Translations under genes and position numbers: made by a program | Assembly: GCA_947448495.1 (NCBI GenBank) | Contig: CANFNX010000002.1 | Span: 1 to 47,112 of the forward strand | Direction: 5' to 3' | DNA length: 47,112 nt | Source: Bacteriovoracaceae bacterium | GTDB lineage: Bacteria; Bdellovibrionota; Bacteriovoracia; Bacteriovoracales; Bacteriovoracaceae | Notes under the pieces: generated by a model | Told to the model about the DNA's origin: nothing | Database searches by the model: none | What the model saw: only the letters and a program-made list of their open reading frames with translations | Part shown: one piece after another, positions 33,362-42,422 of the stretch | How positions within the stretch are numbered: position 1 is the stretch's first letter | Layout: each line of letters starts with the position of its first letter

Positions 33362-34843
33362 TTAAATAATTGCCGGATTAGTAACAATTTTTGCTTTGTT
33401 ATTCAAATTTTTAAGCAATTCTTCTCTCACTTTTCTTGAGAAGGCCTGATTTTGTGCTGATTTCTCGGTGTTTAGCTGATCAGCTGCTTTTTTATCGGCA
33501 ACAGTCAGGGGTGAGTTAATCTTTACCAGAAAGATTGTGCCTGCATTCCCGAAGTTAAGGGTGTCATTCATTTTCCCTTTGAAGATATCCTCAGCTTCTT
33601 TTGGTGAGAGTAAAAGTTGCCCAATCGTTTGGTCAAATTGGTTCACGTCTGTGTTTTTAAAGAATTGTGCTCCAACTGTTTTTTGAAGACTCTCGAGATC
33701 GCTTAATTTATTTTCTTTCAGTAAATTTGAAATTCTATCCTGTTCAGACTTTAGAAGTTGATCAAGATCTTGGGCTTTCGTTTTTTGGATCGAAAGTCGG
33801 GCCAGTTCAGATTGAACATCTTCTAGTTTTTGACTGATAGCAGCCTTTTTATCTTCAACATAAATGATGTGATAGCCAAATTCAGTTTTTACTGGTTCAG
33901 ATATTTGACCTTGTTTCATAGCGAAGGCCGTCTTTTCAAATTCTGGAACCATTCGTCCGGCCCCGAACCAGCCTAGGTCACCACCATTGGATTTTCCTGA
34001 GGCATCTTCAGTTTCCTTATTCGCAATAGTGCTGAAGTTTTTCGTGTTAACTTTCGCCTTAATGGCTTTAATTTTCTCTAAAGCCTTTTGATCATCTCCT
34101 TTAATCAGAATATGACGGGCTTTGACTTCTTCAGGTTTGTTATATTTGGCTTTGTTTTCTGCATAAGCACTCTCAAGAGTTTTCTTATTTTCTGGCTTGG
34201 CGATAAAATCTTTAATTTCCTGCTCACTCACACTAATGAGCGGAGCAAGTGCCTGACGGCTGATTTTTATTGCACTCACGTTGACGCTTGAGTTTTTAAA
34301 ATTAAGGACATCATTCACATAGTTGTCGGATATCAATGTAGCGGTAAATAGCTCGTCTACTTTTTTCTGCTTTAGGTCATTGGCAATTAAATCTTCAAAC
34401 TGAGAAGGTGAATAACCATTTTGTTGTAGCGCGTTGCGGTAAAGCGACACGTCGAATTGCTCATTTCTCTTAAAGTACTGAAGATTTTTGATTTCGTTTT
34501 TAATTTCGTCGAGTGACACAACGAGTCCCATACTGTTGGCAGCATTAGTAATGAGTTTCTGCTGAATTAAACCATTAACAATCGACTGTTTTATTCCCAT
34601 TTCTTCAATTTGTTTTTGAGTCAGGGACTTTCCACCAAGCATTTGGCTGTAGAAATCAAGTTGTCGCCCTAAAGCTGCCTGATACTCTCTGATTGTGACT
34701 GGAGTTCCATCCACAGTGGCGACATTTTTCCCTCCACCGAGTGAGAACTTATCATAACCGCTAAATAAGAAACTAGCGGTGATAATGAGCATAATAAAAG
34801 TCAGGATAAAATAAGAGATCTTACTCGTGAAAGCACTTTTCAT
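33362..34843 (-). CDS. ppiD: PpiD/SurA-like peptidyl-prolyl isomerase
   Basis: 493 residues. One N-terminal membrane helix (about 11-30) anchors it in the inner membrane facing the periplasm. A SurA/PpiD-type chaperone region (about 40-200) is followed by one parvulin domain (238-331: VKARHILIKG, GGDLGWFGAGRMVPEFEKTA, FGYHIIYVED) and a helical tail. It helps fold exported outer-membrane proteins. It is shorter than E. coli PpiD (623). AAGGAAA precedes the ATG. Confidence 0.88.
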   Translation of the reverse strand: MKSAFTSKISYFILTFIMLIITASFLFSGYDKFSLGGGKNVATVDGTPVTIREYQAALGRQLDFYSQMLGGKSLTQKQIEEMGIKQSIVNGLIQQKLITNAANSMGLVVSLDEIKNEIKNLQYFKRNEQFDVSLYRNALQQNGYSPSQFEDLIANDLKQKKVDELFTATLISDNYVNDVLNFKNSSVNVSAIKISRQALAPLISVSEQEIKDFIAKPENKKTLESAYAENKAKYNKPEEVKARHILIKGDDQKALEKIKAIKAKVNTKNFSTIANKETEDASGKSNGGDLGWFGAGRMVPEFEKTAFAMKQGQISEPVKTEFGYHIIYVEDKKAAISQKLEDVQSELARLSIQKTKAQDLDQLLKSEQDRISNLLKENKLSDLESLQKTVGAQFFKNTDVNQFDQTIGQLLLSPKEAEDIFKGKMNDTLNFGNAGTIFLVKINSPLTVADKKAADQLNTEKSAQNQAFSRKVREELLKNLNNKAKIVTNPAII

Positions 34844-34990
34844 GGTTTTCCTTTGGACGAAAATAAATGCAAGTCATTTTATCGGGGAAGCTTAGGTCTG
34901 GTCAAAGACTTTTGATAAGAAACTTCATTGGCATTAAGCATTGTTTTGGCTACTCTTTAGGGATTAAAGTTCAAATTTTAAGGGCGTCGC

Positions 34991-35857
34991 TTGAAACTAA
35001 TTAACGAGTCGTCAAAAACCAAAATTGTCAATAATACGATCGTTGCGATTCTGGCCATTTATGGTATTTCACAGAAGCGTTTCGATCTCAATGAGCCAAC
35101 TCTATTCCATCAGTTGGTGACAGAGGTGATCTCTCCTGTTCAGGAGGGGTTATCCAATTCTAAAAAATCATTATCTGCATTTTGGGAAAATTACCTGCTT
35201 ATTGTGAATACCAGTAAAGAAAACCATGTGCTGAAGAAGCAAATCTCGCGCCTTGAAAGTGATCTCACGACAATGGAAGAGGTTCGTAAAGAAAATCTTC
35301 GTTTGAAAAGATTGTTAAGTTATTCGGATGAAATGAGTCAGCAGCGAGTGATGGCGCAAGTAGTGGGGTGGGATTCGGCTAACGAATTCAAGGTGATTCG
35401 ACTGAATAAAGGCAAGAAAAACGGAATTAAAGTCATGGCCCCAGTGATTACAGATCATGGTCTTGTTGGTTACGTTTATCGAGTGACGGATAATTTTTCT
35501 GATGTGCTGACCATTTTGGATCAGAATAACCGTGTTGATGTGATGGTTGAACGAACCAGAACCCATGGAATTGTAGAAGGTGTCTTTAATTTCAAATGTA
35601 CGCTCAAATATATTATGAGAAACGAACCCGTTGAAGTTGGCGATAAACTTATCACTGCCGGAGTAGGGGGAATTTATCCTAAGGGTATTAAGGTTGGGAT
35701 GATAACAGATATCACCAAAGAAAACTTCGGAATGACTTTAAATGTTGAGGTCATTCCAAGTGTCGATTTTGATAAATTAGAAGAAGTATTAGTGTTAATT
35801 CCAAATGAAACAGCTGTTCCTGAAGCACCCATTGCTGTTCAGGAGAAAAAAATATGA
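34991..35857 (+). CDS. mreC: Rod shape-determining protein MreC
   Basis: 288 residues. Likely TTG start at 34991 with AGGG seven bases upstream. N-terminal anchor (about 10-30), coiled coil (about 70-110), then the beta domain with VVGWDSANEFKVIRLNKGKK, GLVGYVYRV and ITAGVGGIYPKGIKVGMITD. Bitopic inner-membrane protein linking MreB to wall synthesis. First gene of mreC-mreD-mrdA-rodA; mreB is not in this window. Confidence 0.93.
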   Translation: MKLINESSKTKIVNNTIVAILAIYGISQKRFDLNEPTLFHQLVTEVISPVQEGLSNSKKSLSAFWENYLLIVNTSKENHVLKKQISRLESDLTTMEEVRKENLRLKRLLSYSDEMSQQRVMAQVVGWDSANEFKVIRLNKGKKNGIKVMAPVITDHGLVGYVYRVTDNFSDVLTILDQNNRVDVMVERTRTHGIVEGVFNFKCTLKYIMRNEPVEVGDKLITAGVGGIYPKGIKVGMITDITKENFGMTLNVEVIPSVDFDKLEEVLVLIPNETAVPEAPIAVQEKKI

Positions 35858-36390
35858 GAATGAGATTTTCTCAAATCATGATTTCTTTTGCGATCACGCT
35901 GGGTCTTTTAATAGGCTTTGAAATTGTGACGTCAACTTTACTACCTGCTATCGGTTGGAAGGAATATCGATTAACTTTTAACGTCCTGGTGATTTTATTC
36001 ATGGCGATTCGCATGGATTCTCCACTTGTGCCTTGGTTGATCATGGGCCTTCAAATCATCCACTCCATCTTCTCAATTGAAGGCTGGGCGCTAGGGACTC
36101 TTGCTGGAATTATTGTGATGATGTCGGCGAATTATCTGAAAGAAATTCTTCAGTTAACGACAGCTTTTATGACCATGTTCACGGTTCAGTTGTTTCAGTT
36201 TATCTGGTACCTAACTGTGACCGTTATTATATGTTTGAAAATTTCTGATTTTGATAAATTTGGATTAATTCTCTGGAGCTTTATTCCAGGAAGTATTCTT
36301 TTATCTTTAATTTCACCAGTTGTGTTTTGGTTGTTGGGCACAATCTGGAGAGTTCCAAATGAAAGCGGCCCTAGAGGAGTCGAAATTTAG
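35854..36390 (+). CDS. mreD: Rod shape-determining protein MreD
   Basis: 178 residues with about five membrane helices, the size and hydrophobicity of MreD. It overlaps mreC by four bases (ATGA) and precedes mrdA by two bases. Sequence conservation of MreD is low, so context carries much of the call. Confidence 0.86.
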   Translation: MRMRFSQIMISFAITLGLLIGFEIVTSTLLPAIGWKEYRLTFNVLVILFMAIRMDSPLVPWLIMGLQIIHSIFSIEGWALGTLAGIIVMMSANYLKEILQLTTAFMTMFTVQLFQFIWYLTVTVIICLKISDFDKFGLILWSFIPGSILLSLISPVVFWLLGTIWRVPNESGPRGVEI

Positions 36391-36392
36391 TC

Positions 36393-38360
36393 ATGTTTGG
36401 TGAAGAAGAATTAGTCAAGATTCACAAGGATCGGGCCACACTCCTTTCCTATATTATAACGGCAGCCTTTGGCCTGGTTTTGTCGCGTCTTTGGTATTTA
36501 CAAGTTTATAAAGGGGAAACTCTTCATAATTACTCGATCCAAAACCGCTTGCGAAAAGAGGTCGTCTGGGCCCCTCGTGGACTTATCTACTCTCGTGATG
36601 ATCAGTTAATTGTCGATAACATTCCTCGTTTTGATGCCATTCTTACTCCGCAGTTTTTAATGGAGAAAGAGGGGGCTTTAAATAAGCTGGCCAAGATTCT
36701 GAGCATGGAGCCAACGGCTATTCAGGCCATCTTAAAAAAGAATTCTAACCAGGCGACTTACAGACCAATTATTGTAAAAAAGAATATCACCTTTGATGAA
36801 TTGGCCAAAATTGAGACTCAGAACGCTGATCTTCCAGGGATTAGTGTTGATACTTTTATTTCCCGCGAATACCGAGATAAAGAAATTGGGGCCCACTTAT
36901 TAGGTTATATTTCTGAAATTTCTCAAACCCAATTACCTAAGCTGCGCGAACGCGATCGAATGGATTATCGTTTAGGAGATTTTATTGGGCAATTTGGTAT
37001 CGAGGAACAGCTCGATCGTTACCTGCGTGGTGAAAATGGCCACGAATTTGTAGAAGTTGATGCTCGTGGACGCAGAAAGAGATATATCAATACGGATAAC
37101 CTCTTTAAGGGGATCGAGGACGAAAAACCGATTTCGGGCATGAATGTAAAGTTGACCATAGACCGCGATATGCAAGTGGCAGCCTTTAATGCTCTAGAAG
37201 GTAAAGTCGGCGGTGTCATTGCCATCGATATCGATTCGGGTGAAGTTTTAACGATGGTGTCTCGTCCATCATTTGATCCTTCCCAGTTTTCTCGCGGTCT
37301 TTCTCCAGAGTATTGGAGAAGTCTTGTGACCAACAAAGAGCATCCTCTGCGTGATAGAAATATTCAAGAACACTTTTCTCCTGGCTCAACTTTTAAGGCC
37401 CTGACGGGAATCGCCGCTTTTGAAGAAGGCGAGATCGATGAAAATACTGAGGTCTTCTGTACTGGGAAGTGGAGCTTTGGTCGACGATCTTATCACTGTT
37501 GGAAGAAAGAAGGTCATGGCGCCACTAACCTCGTTAAGGCTATCAGAGAATCATGTAACGTTTATTTCCAAAAAGCTGCGAACCGCATGCCTATCGACGC
37601 TTTGGCAAAATACGCCAAAGCTTTTGGTTTGGGGGCGAGAACGGGAATTTCTCTTCCACGAGAAGTGGCCGGCTTAATCCCTACATCAGAATGGAAAAAG
37701 AAAAGACTTGGTCAAGAGTGGCAGCCTGGTGAGACATTATCATGTGCCATTGGGCAGTCCTATGTTTTGGCCTCTACGATTCAGTTGGCAACGGCCTACG
37801 CTGCCATTGCCAATGGTGGAAAAATTTATCGTCCCTTTGTCGTAAAAGATGTGTTCGATACGAATGGCGACTTGGTGAAAACTTATACTCCAGAACTCTT
37901 GTCAAAAATTGAGATGAAGAACCCTAAGACACTAAAGTTTATTCGTGAGGGTCTATTTCAAGTGGTTAACAATCCCAAGGGAACAGCTTGGTACCGTCGT
38001 GGTCAAGGGATTCTCATGGCTGGGAAAACAGGAACTTCTCAGGTAAAAGGTGCGAGTGCAGATAAAGTTCACCAAAAATGTGAGTTGATGGACTATGAAT
38101 CTCGCCACCATGGTCTCTTTGTTGGATTTGCTCCTTATGATAATCCTAAAATTGCTGCTGCAGTGATTGTGGAACATGGATGTCACGGATCGAGTGCCGC
38201 TGCTCCCGTCGCTGAGGCCGTCATCACTCAGTATATGAAAAAATATCATCCGGACATGTATCTGCAGAACCTAGAAAAAGATAAAACAATTAAAGATAAC
38301 TGGATTAAATCTCTTCGAGCAACCGCACCAGCAGCGGGTGGTGCTCATGGTGAGGAATAA
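36393..38360 (+). CDS. mrdA: Penicillin-binding protein 2 (elongasome transpeptidase)
   Basis: 655 residues. One N-terminal membrane helix (about 16-36), a dimerisation/pedestal domain, and a transpeptidase domain with SPGSTFKAL (Ser332, Lys335), SCN (387-389) and KTG (545-547). All three active-site boxes are intact. Cross-links peptidoglycan during lateral growth with RodA, whose gene overlaps its stop by one base. Confidence 0.96.
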   Translation: MFGEEELVKIHKDRATLLSYIITAAFGLVLSRLWYLQVYKGETLHNYSIQNRLRKEVVWAPRGLIYSRDDQLIVDNIPRFDAILTPQFLMEKEGALNKLAKILSMEPTAIQAILKKNSNQATYRPIIVKKNITFDELAKIETQNADLPGISVDTFISREYRDKEIGAHLLGYISEISQTQLPKLRERDRMDYRLGDFIGQFGIEEQLDRYLRGENGHEFVEVDARGRRKRYINTDNLFKGIEDEKPISGMNVKLTIDRDMQVAAFNALEGKVGGVIAIDIDSGEVLTMVSRPSFDPSQFSRGLSPEYWRSLVTNKEHPLRDRNIQEHFSPGSTFKALTGIAAFEEGEIDENTEVFCTGKWSFGRRSYHCWKKEGHGATNLVKAIRESCNVYFQKAANRMPIDALAKYAKAFGLGARTGISLPREVAGLIPTSEWKKKRLGQEWQPGETLSCAIGQSYVLASTIQLATAYAAIANGGKIYRPFVVKDVFDTNGDLVKTYTPELLSKIEMKNPKTLKFIREGLFQVVNNPKGTAWYRRGQGILMAGKTGTSQVKGASADKVHQKCELMDYESRHHGLFVGFAPYDNPKIAAAVIVEHGCHGSSAAAPVAEAVITQYMKKYHPDMYLQNLEKDKTIKDNWIKSLRATAPAAGGAHGEE

Positions 38361-39472
38361 TGAGCCAAAGGCTTCTTGAATTCTTAAAGCGCTATGATTT
38401 TAGTTTTATCGGAAGTATGTCCGCCATCTTTTTGGTGGGAATACTAAATTTGTATAGTGCTACTCATTCTCAATCCCATGAAGGACTAGATTCACTTTAT
38501 AAATCTCAGCTCATTTGGTTTGGTGTTGCAGTGGGGGTTGCCGTTGCCATCAGCTTTCTTAATCCTAAAACTTTTGAGCGTTTTTCTTACGTCGGTTATA
38601 TCGTTACTTTATTTCTCGTTTTTCTGGTTATGCTGATGGGGAAGGTGGGGATGGGTGCCCAACGGTGGCTCGTTCTCGGACCGATTCGCATGCAGCCCTC
38701 GGAGTTTATGAAAATGGGACTGGTGCTTGCCATGTCTCGTTTTTTTACCAGAGTGAGTCCTGAAAAAGAACTTGGTTTTAAAGATTTGATTTTCCCTGGC
38801 ATTATCGTTATGGTTCCGGCAATCATGGTAATTGCTCAGCCAGATCTAGGGACTGGGATGTTACTTTTATTCATTTTCAGCATGATGATTTTTTATAAGC
38901 GACTAAAGTGGAATACAATTGCGACTCTGGGTATTATTGCCCTCGTCTCAGGTGTGTTGATGTATAATTTTGGTTTAAAAGAATATCAACGTAAAAGGAT
39001 TCACACTTTTATTGATCCTTACCAAGATGCAAAAGGTTCAGGTTACAACGCCATTCAATCTGAAATTGCCATAGGATCTGGCCGATTATTCGGTAAGGGA
39101 TTCAAAAATTCTTCTCAGGCTTCATTGAATTATCTTCCTGAAAATCATACCGACTTTGTGTTTGCAATTTTTAATGAAGAGCACGGTTTTTTTGGTTCTG
39201 TTTTCTTGATCATTCTCTATATCGTATTTTTTATGCGGCTTATCTGGCTGGCAACATCTGTTCAAAGATTCTATGATTCCATTTTAGTCATCGGAATTAT
39301 GTCGATTTTCTTTTGGCATGCGTTCATTAACATGGCCATGGTTTCGGGTCTTTTGCCTATTGTAGGGATTCCGCTTCCTCTGATGAGCTACGGTGGATCA
39401 AGTATGCTCACCTTTGGTGTAGGAGTTGGGATGGCGACTTCTATCTCTAATACCAGAAACTTTTTTAACTAG
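38360..39472 (+). CDS. rodA: Peptidoglycan polymerase RodA (SEDS family)
   Basis: 370 residues, about ten membrane helices. SEDS motifs: GAQRWLVLGPIRMQPSEFMK, QPDLGTGMLLLF, SEIAIGSGRLFGKGFKNSSQ, LPENHTDFVFAIFNEEHGFF and the C-terminal GIPLPLMSYGGSSMLTFGVG. Glycosyltransferase partner of PBP2. Last gene of the elongasome operon. Confidence 0.96.
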   Translation: MSQRLLEFLKRYDFSFIGSMSAIFLVGILNLYSATHSQSHEGLDSLYKSQLIWFGVAVGVAVAISFLNPKTFERFSYVGYIVTLFLVFLVMLMGKVGMGAQRWLVLGPIRMQPSEFMKMGLVLAMSRFFTRVSPEKELGFKDLIFPGIIVMVPAIMVIAQPDLGTGMLLLFIFSMMIFYKRLKWNTIATLGIIALVSGVLMYNFGLKEYQRKRIHTFIDPYQDAKGSGYNAIQSEIAIGSGRLFGKGFKNSSQASLNYLPENHTDFVFAIFNEEHGFFGSVFLIILYIVFFMRLIWLATSVQRFYDSILVIGIMSIFFWHAFINMAMVSGLLPIVGIPLPLMSYGGSSMLTFGVGVGMATSISNTRNFFN

Positions 39473-39506
39473 TTTTCAAACAATCGTTTATTTTTTAGTC
39501 ATTTTC

Positions 39507-39540
39507 GGATCCCTAGGTGTCTGTAAGAACATAGGGATCC
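39507..39540. repeat. Inverted repeat after rodA
   Basis: Perfect 9-bp arms GGATCCCTA (39507-39515) and TAGGGATCC (39532-39540), with inner TGT/ACA able to extend the stem. No T run follows. It may end or protect the elongasome transcript, or be a protein-binding site. Confidence 0.55.
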
Positions 39541-39589
39541 TCGTGGCGAAGCTCTTGCATTGATGAGAGATAAACCACCTAAGGAATTT

Positions 39590-39793
39590 ATGGTCGCCAA
39601 ACTGATCTTATGTTCGTCATTGCTCATCTCCACCCTCAGTTGGGGAGCTGAATTTGATCAACGATTGACGGTCAAGGAACGATTGCGCATCTCTCTTTGG
39701 ACTGAGGGCCTTGCGCCTAGAAAGCCCCACCTTTCACACTCGACAAAACCTCGTCTACCAGAGGAAATTGAAAGATCCCTTCGAAAATTATGA
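39590..39793 (+). CDS. Small secreted protein, unknown
   Basis: 67 residues from the ATG at 39590 with AAGGA four bases upstream; in-frame TTG/ATG codons at 39560-39565 are alternatives. Signal peptide MVAKLILCSSLLISTLSWGA, then a 45-residue basic tail rich in Arg, Leu and Pro. No family recognised. Confidence 0.55.
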   Translation: MVAKLILCSSLLISTLSWGAEFDQRLTVKERLRISLWTEGLAPRKPHLSHSTKPRLPEEIERSLRKL

Positions 39794-39808
39794 TTTTAAC
39801 TTTTTGAA

Positions 39809-39837
39809 TCATATAGTATGATAGTAAGACTATATGA
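39809..39837. promoter_or_regulatory. Operator-like inverted repeat over the MarR start codon
   Basis: Perfect 9-bp arms TCATATAGT (39809-39817) and ACTATATGA (39829-39837) separated by 11 bases. -10-like hexamers TATAGT and TATGAT lie within it, and the right arm contains the ATG at 39834. MarR proteins bind such palindromes, so autorepression is the natural reading. Transcripts would have almost no leader. Confidence 0.6.
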
Positions 39838-40289
39838 AAAAAATAGCCAATATTGGCAGTTTGCTCAAAAAAATTTATCGGGTTTATAGCATCGAACTCA
39901 TGAAGGTCCTTCAAGGTAGGGGCTTCAATGATCTTCGTCCAAGTTTTCTCGAAGTCTTAATGTACTTATCTGAACACGACGGGCCCTCTATCAAAATGAT
40001 AGGAAAGGCCTGTGGTCTCAAAAAACAAACCATGACATCCCACCTTAATGAATTGGAAAAGCGTGGCTACATTACACGGACTCATTCGGAGCACGACAAG
40101 CGTGAACAACTTGTTTATCTGACAGACTACGGAGAAAAATTTAAACTTAATCTTCTTCAAGTGACTAATGAATTAGAAAAACAATACACCTCAAAACTAG
40201 GCGAGGTCGAACTCGATCGAGTTGAGTTGATGTTGGATAATCTCTATCGTGAAATTCTAGAAAACCAAAGAAGGGGAAGCTTGATTTAA
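39834..40289 (+). CDS. MarR-family transcriptional regulator
   Basis: 151 residues. Winged helix with the recognition helix in IKMIGKACGLKKQTMTSHLN and the wing ELEKRGYITRTHSEHDKREQ, typical of MarR; flanking helices form the dimer interface. Ligand unknown. No ribosome site is evident, consistent with a leaderless or near-leaderless message. Its end overlaps the convergent rhodanese-like gene by four bases. Confidence 0.92.
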   Translation: MKKIANIGSLLKKIYRVYSIELMKVLQGRGFNDLRPSFLEVLMYLSEHDGPSIKMIGKACGLKKQTMTSHLNELEKRGYITRTHSEHDKREQLVYLTDYGEKFKLNLLQVTNELEKQYTSKLGEVELDRVELMLDNLYREILENQRRGSLI

Positions 40290-40804
40290 GCTGATCTCTC
40301 TTTCACTTCCTCAAGTCTAAAACCTTTCCAATATTTGTAGCCACCAGAAATATTATTACAATTATAGTATCCGAGTCTGACTAGAAATTCGCAGGCCAGA
40401 ACGGAGTTCGTCCCATCTTCAGATATGATAAAAATCGGAGTTGTTTTAGATTGAATTTCAGCAAAGCGATCAGAGAAATCTTCCCATGGAATATGGAGCG
40501 CCTCTGGGAGCCGATTAAAGGCTTCGTAATCCTTGGATGTGACATCAATCAGGATAAAATCAAAGTCAGGGTTTTGATAAAGCTTCCATGCTTTCTCTGG
40601 GGATAGATCGTTATAGGCACGACCCTTGAGGAGAAACTCATCCGACACTTCCTCACCATTTTTGATTCGAATCAGATGATTGCGCTCGATACTCATCATT
40701 TTTTCAAGTCGAGTTTCAAGTTCTAGGATTTTACCCTCAAGCCGATCAATTTCTTTTTCGAAAGTCTGGAGTTGGCTAAAAATATTATGGGGTTTGTTCA
40801 TCAT
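40286..40804 (-). CDS. Rhodanese-like protein lacking the catalytic cysteine
   Basis: 172 residues. A coiled coil (about 8-42) precedes a rhodanese domain (about 65-170: DFILIDVTSKDYEAFNRLPE, ALHIPWEDF, ISGGYKYWKGF). The active-site loop that is normally C-x-x-G-x-R-S reads S128-E-D-G-T-N-S134, so sulphur transfer is unlikely and a binding role is more probable. Two consecutive ATG codons start it. Last in a minus-strand run of five genes. Confidence 0.85.
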   Translation of the reverse strand: MMNKPHNIFSQLQTFEKEIDRLEGKILELETRLEKMMSIERNHLIRIKNGEEVSDEFLLKGRAYNDLSPEKAWKLYQNPDFDFILIDVTSKDYEAFNRLPEALHIPWEDFSDRFAEIQSKTTPIFIISEDGTNSVLACEFLVRLGYYNCNNISGGYKYWKGFRLEEVKERSA

Positions 40805-40847
40805 ACCGCACCTCTGATAGCTTTCATCTTACCAGAGAAGCGGTGGA

Positions 40848-41750
40848 CTAAAAAAATGGGTAAATAGTGCCAAACTGAATTCGATTCACGATCATTGTTG
40901 TCAGGATTGCCCCAGAGATAAAGATGCAACCTTCATAAAAGCCATAACCTAGACTTTGCATTTCGGTATCTATTTCACCTTCAAAGGCCCTACCTTCGCT
41001 TAGGCGAATCGGGAAAATGCGCACAAGACCCTTTTTAAACAATGGAAAGATAATCAGGGAAAGAATGGTTTTTAATAAAACCTGAATACAAAAGACGGTG
41101 ATTTCGTAATGTTCTTGATCAAAACAGCTCGCAATAATAAATCCTGTTCCAAGAGTAAAACCTCCATAAGAAAAGCATAGTGAAAGATTTTTTTGAATCA
41201 TGAGTCGATTGAAGGTGAGTTTACTAATAAATGTATAATACTTAATTGAAATACCAACAATCACCAGCATATAAAGCCATAGAACAAGCAAGATCACCAG
41301 AGAGTTCTCCGCCTCGAGCATCACGGTGCGGGTGAGATAAGCAATCACAATAGCGTGGCAGAAACTAATGAAAGCATAGCTCATGTTTTTGCGTTTTAGA
41401 ACTTCATCCGTATAGTCAAAATTGTAAAACACAACTGATTCAACAATGTAGAGAGATAATAAATAGAGAATAACGGCGATTGAGCCCCACACAGCAAAGT
41501 GAAATAAGCTTAAAAGTACACCTGATGTCTCATTAAATGAAATGGATGAGAAAATAATTGAAATGCCAACGAGTCTAGAAAAAAGGTGAATGGTATCGGC
41601 CGGATTTTCTGCCGGATTAATTTTTTTGAGGACTTGGCGTTTGACGCTGGGATAAAAAATGACATGAGCATAACGATAAAGATAGATCATCAGGCAAACA
41701 AACGCTGCAAGGATAATTCTAATCACGAGACGATCAAAAATTTCGGCCAT
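40848..41750 (-). CDS. Polytopic inner-membrane protein, unknown
   Basis: 300 residues with about seven or eight membrane helices and short loops. The closing segment YGFYEGCIFISGAILTTMIV reminds me of the DUF350 membrane repeat, but I cannot confirm it. AAGGAA precedes the ATG. It lies nine bases after the secreted protein gene upstream and 43 bases before the rhodanese-like gene, so it is probably in their operon. Confidence 0.75.
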   Translation of the reverse strand: MAEIFDRLVIRIILAAFVCLMIYLYRYAHVIFYPSVKRQVLKKINPAENPADTIHLFSRLVGISIIFSSISFNETSGVLLSLFHFAVWGSIAVILYLLSLYIVESVVFYNFDYTDEVLKRKNMSYAFISFCHAIVIAYLTRTVMLEAENSLVILLVLWLYMLVIVGISIKYYTFISKLTFNRLMIQKNLSLCFSYGGFTLGTGFIIASCFDQEHYEITVFCIQVLLKTILSLIIFPLFKKGLVRIFPIRLSEGRAFEGEIDTEMQSLGYGFYEGCIFISGAILTTMIVNRIQFGTIYPFF

Positions 41751-41759
41751 AGATATTCC

Positions 41760-42419
41760 TTAGAAATTTTCCTTAAAGTAATCTAGTAGGAGGGTTTTCA
41801 TATCCACCTTTTTCATACGATCTTTATTAAAAAAATGAGGGAAGTTTTTTTGAGTAATAGGTCCGTTAGGTCCAAACTCATGGTTTGGTCCAAAATAGGG
41901 CCGATTTAAACTCACAGAGCTTCTGAGTTGCTGGTAGAATTCCATATTAGGTCTGAATTTTCCCCAGCCGAGAAATTTTGGAAAGTTTTTGAAAACTTTG
42001 CTGAATTTCCAGTAAGGTTGGCCTTCTTTGTTGAGCTTCCATTCACCAAATTCGCTATTGTTGATATAAAGGCTGCCTGGAGGAAGAGGAAGAAATTCTT
42101 CTTCAGCGCCATTGCGGCGATAAATCGAGAGACCAATATATTCTTTATTCTTACGGGCAAATTCTTTGTTTGTTCTCACAATGATGTCTTCAATAAGCTC
42201 ATATCCAGAAATGATTCGATATTTTTGGTAGTAAGTTTTCATCAGAAAACCTGTCGCATGGGTATCAGTTAGGATCACTGTCAGTTGATTCCCTTTGACT
42301 AACTTGGAAAATCCCCTTTCATTTTTTAAAAATTGAATCCCTAACTCAGAAGGTGAGAGAGCCTTGGCAAGACCAAGATAGGAGATAATAAGGACGATAT
42401 ATAAAAAAAACTTATACAT
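41760..42419 (-). CDS. Secreted protein, unknown
   Basis: 219 residues, signal peptide MYKFFLYIVLIISYLGLAKA. The mature part is aromatic and basic (VFKNFPKFLGWGKFRPNMEF, FGPNHEFGPNGPI) with no cysteines; no family recognised. Starts three bases after the HD-domain gene stop without its own ribosome site, so it depends on coupling. Confidence 0.72.
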   Translation of the reverse strand: MYKFFLYIVLIISYLGLAKALSPSELGIQFLKNERGFSKLVKGNQLTVILTDTHATGFLMKTYYQKYRIISGYELIEDIIVRTNKEFARKNKEYIGLSIYRRNGAEEEFLPLPPGSLYINNSEFGEWKLNKEGQPYWKFSKVFKNFPKFLGWGKFRPNMEFYQQLRSSVSLNRPYFGPNHEFGPNGPITQKNFPHFFNKDRMKKVDMKTLLLDYFKENF

Positions 42420-42422
42420 CAG

